DNA of 64,000 nucleotides, from positions 27,350,611 to 27,414,610 of the forward strand of contig OY720345.1 in the NCBI GenBank assembly GCA_963082975.1, in the 5' to 3' direction. The position numbers were made by a program, and so were the translations under genes. Below, in pieces: positions 57,169 to 64,000 of this stretch. The DNA is from Labia minor (taxonomy: Eukaryota > Arthropoda > Insecta > Dermaptera > Spongiphoridae). The notes beneath the pieces were generated by a model that saw nothing but the letters and a program-made list of their open reading frames with translations, was not told the DNA's origin and did not search any database. Every line of letters begins with the position of its first letter. Position 1 is the first letter of the stretch.

Positions 57169-57180
57169 ATAATAAATTGA

Positions 57181-58390
57181 AATTATCTATATTTTTTTTA
57201 TTAAATTTCATTAAATTAGTGTAGAAAATGGTGGGGTAGTTTCAAGTCTATGTCCAAATTAAAAATAAAATTTTTAAAAATGAGAGGTGTCGTTGGTGCT
57301 TATTAAATATCACCTGAAACATTCTCTTTATTTCATTAGTGGGAGGTAAACCATCTCAATTAGAATAATCATATCAATAAATTGGATGTGATTGCTGCAA
57401 TTAACTTCGTTATCTCGCCCTTCTTTTCTCCAATCTAGTCTCCCTTTCTGGAACTTGATATTTGCTTTCCCTTCAGTTTCACAGACAAAAATAAATCAAT
57501 TACAATAATGAGACATTTATATCAAATCTTTTTTTTTTGTTATTTTCGATCTTAATAATTTGAAAAAAAAAATATTTTATTCAATATTGTATAGAACTTT
57601 ATGATTTATGAACTATGTGATATGAGTATAACATTTATACCTCTCGCATATACATATAATATTCTTTTATTAATTTTCATTGTTTTTTTTTACTCAAAAT
57701 ATGACTGAATTTATTTTGGAATAACACTGACGAAAATTGAATAAAGAAACACGAAGGCAGTTGTGACAGAAAAGAAGGAAATAAATTAAAGATATTTCCA
57801 ATGGTTTCTGTTAAAAACAGATCCTCTCTGATTTTATTTTATTTATTAAAACAAAAAGCTGTCATTTAAATTAATCAAATGACACAAAGTCATTTGGTTT
57901 TATTTTTCACTTCTATTCTATTTTTCCTTTCCTCTTATTTTAAAATTCTTTTTTTATTATTATTTTGTATAAGATTTCACAGACTTGTATACTTGAATCC
58001 TTCAGCTTTTCAAATATTGATTTAATTGAATTAATTAATAAATTATTAAGATTTATTCAATAAAAAAAAATGATAAAATTTTAAAATTAAATAAAATGTT
58101 AAGAATAAAATTAAAAATTGAATCTACTATTTCTAAAAAAAATATAAGATAAAAAAAATAAGATTTATTATTAAACTACAATATTAAACTAAAATATTCA
58201 TTTATGTGATTAAAAAAATATTTTTTATAATAATACCAATTGTATTTATTTTTTAAAATAAGAATCGTGTAACATAATAATTATCAATCTAGGATGATTA
58301 TTTGCTTTTAATGTTTTAGTTACAATTCTTAAGTTTGATGATATTTTTTTCTAAAAATATTATTCTTTTATATTTCTCTGAGATCCAATG
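57181..58390. other. AT-rich DNA without a gene
   Basis: Unique A/T-rich sequence, nothing recognised. Confidence 0.55.
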
Positions 58391-58700
58391 AGGATTTTAA
58401 TTGCATTGCATTGCAGGGGATTTTCATTTAAGTAGCGTAAATGCATTTCTCGCGCTGAGTCATCCAAAATAGGATTTCCAGTCAAACCCCCCCTCCCTAT
58501 CCCGCATTCGCCAAACCATCCATCGGGTACTCTGGGCTTTTATGAAATTTATCTACAATCATAGGAATCAATAAAGATAGAAGATAAAGAGCTATAAATT
58601 CTTTCATTAGCTCATGGAAGGGATAAATCAAGAAGTGGCGAATTTCACTGACTAATGGGAATTCAGAAAGATAAATTACAATGGATTAAACTTAAAAGTT
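58391..58700. other. Complex unique patch
   Basis: Contains GCGCTGAGTCATCC at about 58452-58465, a match to the animal AP-1/Maf core TGAGTCA, and a C-run at 58485-58492. It may be regulatory; no frame. Confidence 0.3.
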
Positions 58701-59290
58701 ATTTTTTTTTTTTGTTTTATTTTATTATTTTTGAAATAAATATTTGATTTAAAAAAAAAATTTCTGAATGATTAGATTATTCATGAACATATTTCAAACT
58801 TGTAATTCTCCGATTTACCTTTGGAGGGGGCGGCAGGTGTTTCGATGAGTAGTTTGGCCAGATGATGTGGTATTAGAATTTAATTTAAAATTACTTATAG
58901 CGCTGAGAAAATAAATATATTATAAGTCATGTAAAGAATATATTATCTCTATCCATTTATGCTAATTCAAATTCGCAATAAAATTGAATTAATAGTTAGA
59001 AGTATCAAATAAAATAACCTTTATTTTAATATATTAAAAATCTATAATTATATTCTGAGTGAAGAATAAAAAAATAAGAATATGCCTTTTACATATTACA
59101 TAAAGTTATATATTTATATTATATTATCATTAATCTCTAAAAAGATTAATAAAACAATTTTTTACTCAATTCATACAAATAAGTTTCTGCAGTTTGAACA
59201 ATGTTCCCTTTAATTCGGCGTAAAGCTCCAGAAATGATTTAGCTCATTTTTAGCAACTCAATACACTTTTGCTTATCATGACAAACTCCT
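58701..59290. other. AT-rich DNA without a gene
   Basis: Nothing recognised apart from T and A runs. Confidence 0.55.
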
Positions 59291-59299
59291 TTTTCAAGT

Positions 59300-59500
59300 T
59301 TAGACACTAACTAAACTCATGAATACTTCTCTCATTTAAAACAGTATCACCATAAGCTTCGCAAGATAACTGTTGGGTGTCATCTGTAGATTTCTTCAAA
59401 TTAAAGAAATTTATTAAAAGATTATTTCTATGGCGCTTATTTGGAACAAATTTTGATATTTTCGCACAAAAATTATATGATTCTGTACCAATGTCATTAA
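59300..59500 (-). pseudogene. Possible mariner-type DNA-binding remnant
   Basis: On the minus strand a frame contains YNFCAKISKFVPNK and, after a filler, STDDTQQLSCEAYGDTVLNE then RSIHEF. FCxKxxKxxxE...AYGDxxL..xxxxEW is the layout of the N-terminal helix-turn-helix in mariner transposases. The spacing is stretched and the later part has stops. No terminal repeats were found. It could also be chance. Confidence 0.35.
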
Positions 59501-60370
59501 TACTTCAAGATTATGTTGTTATAAGATGTTCAAACCTACGACATTTACTAGTGAGCCCAACTTTTATAAAACGGGAATTTTCCTATAATTTTCATAATTA
59601 TTTCTGATAATTGAATACAATATATAATTTAATATAATTTAATCAAGTAATTATATTTTATTTTTATATATATTCTTGTTTTTCTTTTTTTTATAGGGTT
59701 TTATAGAATTCAACCCTAATGAGCATAAGTTTTAAATGAATGCTTATTTTTCTTTTTTTTTTTCTTAAAGTTTTTTTTATTAGAAAGGTAGAGTGTATGT
59801 ATTTTGTAAGGAAAGTTAGAACATCAAAAAGTTGAAGTTGTTAATTAGACATGTGTCTATTTGTCTGTTTCCATTTTAGTGAAAAATTTTTTATGAACGA
59901 AAACAAAGTAAAAGTAGATGGGAAGGGCCCAACGCTTCGCTTGCCATATTTGGCGACTCATGGCTCTCCAACCTGGCTATGCTAATCGGTTCTTTTTTTT
60001 CATAAATAGTCAGTTCGTGACTCGGCTCGTGTCAAAGCCAGATGGCTTACTCACTCCATAAACACACACACACACACTTATACTAATTGTTAAGATAAAA
60101 AACTAAAACTTCGAGATACAGATTAAAGTCTATGTTATCTTTATAATTTGTTTTTCATATACCTTGAAAACTGAAAAATAGACAGAAGATGAGAGTGAAT
60201 TGAAATTACTAAATAAAATTTAGTTTTTTTTTTATTACTGTTAAAAAAAACATTGGAGTATATTATAACAATTTTTTAAATAAATTTTTATAAAACTAAT
60301 AAATGAATTTAATCCTTAATTTTTATTATATCTAGATAATATGTAATTAATTTATATACATATTAAATAT
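59501..60370. other. Unique DNA with a GC-richer patch at 59925-60060
   Basis: The patch has GGGCCCAACGCTTCGCTTGCC and is followed by a short (CA)n at 60061-60076. No gene. Confidence 0.5.
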
Positions 60371-60372
60371 AG

Positions 60373-60402
<30 letters not shown>
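60371..60402. repeat. (TA)n microsatellite
   Basis: About 15 TA units directly upstream of the R6 copy. Confidence 0.9.
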
Positions 60403-60407
<5 letters not shown>

Positions 60408-60409
60408 GG

Positions 60410-60518
60410 CCGGTTCATGGGTTTTGAGTGCCCTGAGTAAAATAAAATTTGGCGCCCCTCAAAATTTGGCGCCCGAGAATTCGTCCAGCTTGCCCACCTC
60501 TTTATTGGCGCTGTATAT
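60410..60518. repeat. R6 GGCGCC-rich repeat end, copy 2
   Basis: GGCCGGTTCATGGGTTTTGA leads to GGCGCCCCTCAAAATTTGGC and GCCCGAGAATTCGTCCAGC. The core 60451-60503 matches 50301-50353. The GGCCGG outer part suggests this copy reaches further towards the element end. Confidence 0.6.
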
Positions 60519-60756
60519 ATGTAGTATATTAAACTATATTATTATTAATTGTTTATTTATAGATTAATAAATAAAAATAAATACAAATTATTTATCTTTT
60601 AGAATAGAAAGTAATATGAATTTTAAATCAACAAAAAAAAACAAAAACAAATAACATTTTGCTGAAAATGAAAGTTAATTTAATAATAAAAAACTAATTT
60701 TAATAACTTATTTAATTACTATATTCTTATATTAATATATATAATTTTCTTTTTAG

Positions 60757-60818
60757 GAAGAGAGACAGCTAAACATGAGGCCGTGGATTGAGCCCCGTCG
60801 GTTTGGAGTCCCTTAACC
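60757..60818 (+). other. Candidate non-coding or untranslated exon, 62 nt
   Basis: TTTTCTTTTTAG at 60745-60756 is a strong acceptor and ACC|GTAAGTTT at 60819 a strong donor. The 62 nt between are GC-richer than both flanks. All three frames meet a stop, so if spliced it is an untranslated or long non-coding exon; it contains a short ATG frame of 13 codons. It could be chance, but the pair of sites and composition shift coincide. Confidence 0.3.
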
Positions 60819-61405
60819 GTAAGTTTATTTATTATTATTATTATTATTATTAATATTACTTTATTATTAAAATTAGCATAGGCATTTTCAAAAACCAATT
60901 AAAAATGGCATTATCTTACTATAGATATCATATCCCCAAATATACTCTTTATGGTTTTTAAACTAATTTGGCAACTTGTACAGTTACAGATCATAGTAGT
61001 AGTATATATATATATATATATTTGAAGTTATTAGACTTAAAAATTTAAAATAATAATTAAATGTGATCTTTTTAATATATGCTTTTTTGTCATATCTCTA
61101 GTTTATCATTTCATAATGTAAAGTTAAATAAATTTATTTATAATTTATAATAATATAATATTTATATAAAAAACTTCGTAAACATTTTGGTTATAATATA
61201 TATATATTACATTTTACGGGTTTATACATCCATTCAAGCAAATCTCTTATTGATAATCATAATAATAATCATCATCCTTTGATTAATTATCCAATGCTAA
61301 TGTTTCTTCGTTGCTAGTGAACGGAATTAGTCTTTAATTAGAATTAGAATTGGAACACCGAGTAGGCATTTAAGTCCGTTGATGGAATTTGAATTTGGCT
61401 AATAA
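60819..61405. other. AT-rich DNA without a gene
   Basis: An (ATT)n follows the donor at 60829-60850. Then A/T-rich unique sequence. Confidence 0.5.
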
Positions 61406-61672
61406 CCGTATACAAAGAGAGAGCGAGAGAGTGGGAGTGACGGATTGAGATCATATTGGTATGGTGGAAAGGCTGGCGAGCTTTGCAACATACAGTTAAC
61501 AAATTTGAGGAATCCGGATTATAATATAACGATTTCACCGAGATCCAATTATCCCAGAGAGATAACAACATGGATGGTAGATGAATTTGAAAATGAACCT
61601 CTGGCTGTGGTTTTATTCCTAGGGTTTCACTTCATTCACTGTTGGACAGGTAGCCAAAGCAACACCAATTAG
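61406..61672 (+). CDS. Weak candidate coding exon, possible CUB-like segment
   Basis: An open stretch of 88 codons from 61406 to TAG at 61670. The central part reads CNIQLTNLRNPDYNITISPR, SNYPREITTWMVDEF and ENEPLAVVLFLGFHF. An ITISPRSNYP turn followed by W and a hydrophobic strand resembles the start of a CUB domain (SPxYPxxY..W), but the conserved cysteines and spacing are not all there. No ATG opens the frame, so an internal exon would need an acceptor near 61484 (CAACATACAG). The opposite strand is also open for 75 codons. The patch is GC-richer than its flanks. Confidence 0.22.
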   Translation, partial: PYTKRERESGSDGLRSYWYGGKAGELCNIQLTNLRNPDYNITISPRSNYPREITTWMVDEFENEPLAVVLFLGFHFIHCWTGSQSNTN

Positions 61673-62027
61673 GATCAACTTTTAAACCAAATTGATCTTG
61701 CTATTTCAGTCAAGGTAGTTTACTTCAAAAATAAAGTCTGATTCCTTCTTTTCAAAACTGTAACAAGAAACAAATAATAAAATTATTATTTATTATATGT
61801 TGTTTTTAAATATGAATTATTAATTCATAAGTTTCTTTATTTTTAAGAAGAAAATAAAATATTTACTAAAATGTTTTAATTACAAGTGCTTTTGTTAATT
61901 TTCTAAAAGGGGGGATTCCCAGCCACCATTTTTACTTTCATTAAAGGATTTAAACAAAAAACAATCTTTGTATCTCTGTGACTTAATTTTTTTTAGATTT
62001 TTTTCTTGATTTATCTTAAATATATTT

Positions 62028-62058
<31 letters not shown>

Positions 62059-62200
62059 TATTTTAATAATTGTGATTTTTTTATGTTATAAAATAAAAAT
62101 AAAAGAGAGTAGTAGAAGTAGTAGTTTATCCAAGTTGTAAATTTTTTAAACATTTAATTCTCCTCATTTTGATTTTCATCACATGTATGTTAATTCATTT
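61673..62200. other. AT-rich DNA without a gene
   Basis: Includes a T-run at about 62032-62055. Nothing recognised. Confidence 0.55.
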
Positions 62201-62341
62201 GATAAAAAAGTAGCGCCTCCGGTCAAGAAATCAAAAATAATGAGTAGATGCCTTTTACTGATCATAGAACACCTTTATCCCTCTTAGACTGCAATCTACA
62301 AGATAAGCGCTGACCTTTAATGTACAAGTCAGAGGTTTTTT
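62201..62341 (+). repeat. SINE-A-related 3' body, diverged subfamily
   Basis: GATAAAAAAGTAGCGCCTCC, then ACTGATCATAGAACACC, then CCCTCTTAGACTGCAATC and GTCAGAGGTTTTTT. The 3' segment matches 20330-20408 rather than the main family, and the tRNA head is absent. It keeps the GAGG-oligo-T end. Confidence 0.7.
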
Positions 62342-62576
62342 ATATTTATTTTTTATTTTTTTATTTATTTTTTGTGAATTAGGATAATGAATTGAATATG
62401 GTGTTAAAAATTACAAAATAAATGAAAAATACGTACCTATTATAGTAAGTTTGGGTAAAGCGAGGGAAGAGAAGCTCATACGCCCTAAAATTCTAATTTT
62501 CTTAGTAAATTAGATAGTTATTGATATAGTTTAAATATAAAATTATTCTTTTTATGTTGACATTATAATTCTTTTT

Positions 62577-62637
<61 letters not shown>

Positions 62638-63210
62638 TTATTTCTATTATTATTAAAATGATAAAGTGATAACATTTAAATTATAATATTCCTATATACT
62701 TAATTAGTTTTTAGTAATTTGAATAAAACAATATATATATATATATATATAAAATAAGAATTAGTTTCTGATTGAATTTAGCGACAATTTTAGCCATGGA
62801 CAAACGTATTTTGTATTGATTCGTCCTGAAATTGTATCTATTTTAATCTAAAGCCGTGTGATAACTAATGTTATACCGTAAATTTCATGTAAATGAGATT
62901 TTAGAGAGGATAATTGACTAATTGACACTTCTAAAATATATTTACATGTTCATTTATAAATTACGACAGCAAGGATCGACACTGCAGAGCTATCATTAAT
63001 CAACAAATATATATATATATATATATATATTCATTTGTTTATATAAAATCATTCATATTTCTATTCTAAATATACCCTCAGAACTGAAATATTAATTATA
63101 AATTTGTAAATAATAGAAAAAATAATTTTTTTGGAGTTTCAAAAATATCTCCTCGAACAAATTCTATAATCTAATCTAGTATATGAATAAGAGTAATTTT
63201 TTTTAATGAA
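62342..63210. other. AT-rich DNA with long (TA)n
   Basis: A (TA)n of about 28 units at 62579-62635, the longest in the window, and shorter ones at 62731-62751 and 63009-63030. No gene. Confidence 0.6.
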
Positions 63211-63491
63211 GGCGCCACAGGGTGAGAGGATAGCGAAGCTGCCTCACATTCTCGTGGTCCCGGGTTCAATTCCCGGGCCTGAAAAGGGAATTTCTCTAGC
63301 TGGGGTCTATGGGACGGAGTCAATCCAGCCTCCGGGATCAAAATTGGAGAAGCTACTACATACTTCAAAGCGACTCCGATCAAGAAAATCAAGGTAAAGG
63401 TTGATAGGACCCATTTTACTGATCATAGGACACCAAGTTGATGTAACCGATTTGATAGGCGTTGTCGAAGGACGTACAAAGTCTGAGGTGT
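63211..63491 (+). repeat. SINE-A copy, near full length
   Basis: GGCGCCACAGGGTGAGAGG head, box-B region GGTTCAATTCC within CCCGGG arms, full body, TACTGATCATAGGACACC and GTCTGAGG with a T-rich end. Both flanks have TTTTAAT, too short to be sure as a target duplication. Overlapping frames are shadows of the repeat. Confidence 0.9.
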
Positions 63492-64000
63492 TTTGTTTTT
63501 TGTTTTAATTTTTATTAAAATTCTATTAATTTATTTTTTTTTTATAATACTATCAATTTTTAATTAAATTATCTTACTCGATTTATTTTTTTTTTTATAT
63601 TCATTGGTCAGTTAATATTTTTATCATTACCTATATAAAAATATTTATTTATTTATTTATTGATGAATTATTCAAAGAGAAATTTTTATTATAATAAAAA
63701 AAATATTTTCATCTATTTTTATTTTATTTTTATTTATGAATTGAAGCGTGAATTTATAAATTATCTTGGAGGAACATGAGCACCTGTTGAACAGAATAAT
63801 TATTATTTATTATTTTTTTTTTTTTTAATAAATTTATATTTATATATTTATTGCATTATTCAATCTCCATGAAATACATTTTTAAGATAAAATTGAAATA
63901 CTTTATTGATCTATTTTTGACTAGATAATAATGATATTATGAGCTAATAACAATAATTTTGTATATTTTGGAAACAATTTTTTTTTTTTTTATAAAATTT
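63492..64000. other. AT-rich DNA to the window end
   Basis: A/T runs only; nothing recognised. Confidence 0.6.

Overview
The window is eukaryotic nuclear DNA, strongly AT-rich, crowded with (TA)n, poly-A/T and other simple repeats, and almost free of long reading frames. Every convincing protein-coding trace is a broken transposase or helicase. The mix of mariner elements with a D34D signature, a hAT element with an 8-bp target duplication, Helitron-type remnants and two tRNA-headed SINE families fits an invertebrate animal, most likely an arthropod. I cannot name the species from sequence alone. There are no rRNA genes, functional tRNA genes, CRISPR arrays or operons.

Layout. Region 1-9.6 kb: SINE-A, R1, R2 and SINE-B copies in AT-rich DNA with GC-richer unique islands near 2.8, 5.7 and 7.5 kb. 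Region 9.6-16.2 kb: a Helitron-type patch (long GC-rich hairpin at 9680-9718, helicase remnant at 10318-10500, a 60-bp inverted repeat bracketing it), two R1 relatives and a mariner remnant. Region 16.2-27.3 kb: a candidate exon, a SINE-A copy with a clear target duplication, a short mariner with perfect terminal repeats, an inverted pair with a GAAAC-stem motif, a second mariner family and a foldback hairpin. Region 27.3-36 kb: R2 copies around a well-bounded hAT element with an exact 8-bp target duplication and a dead transposase. Region 36-45.2 kb: a GC-richer island, SINE-A, R1 and a segmental duplication that supplies an empty site for an R2 insertion. Region 45.2-64 kb: two more copies of the second mariner family, other transposase fragments, six further SINE-A copies or tails, SINE-B, and a few weak candidate exons.

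How it works together. The window looks like intergenic or intronic DNA, a graveyard of non-autonomous elements (SINEs, deletion-derivative mariners, hairpin-ended R1 and R2 families). Four short plus-strand segments with good splice-site context (5644-5712, 16951-17034, 39260-39323, 60757-60818) could be exons of one or more genes with very long introns, but this is inference. GC-richer unique islands every few kb are the best places to look for host regulatory DNA. The most useful finds for a repeat biologist are R2 (variable terminal hairpins and a paralogous empty site), SINE-A (tRNA head with an oligo-T end) and three independent internal-deletion copies of one mariner.
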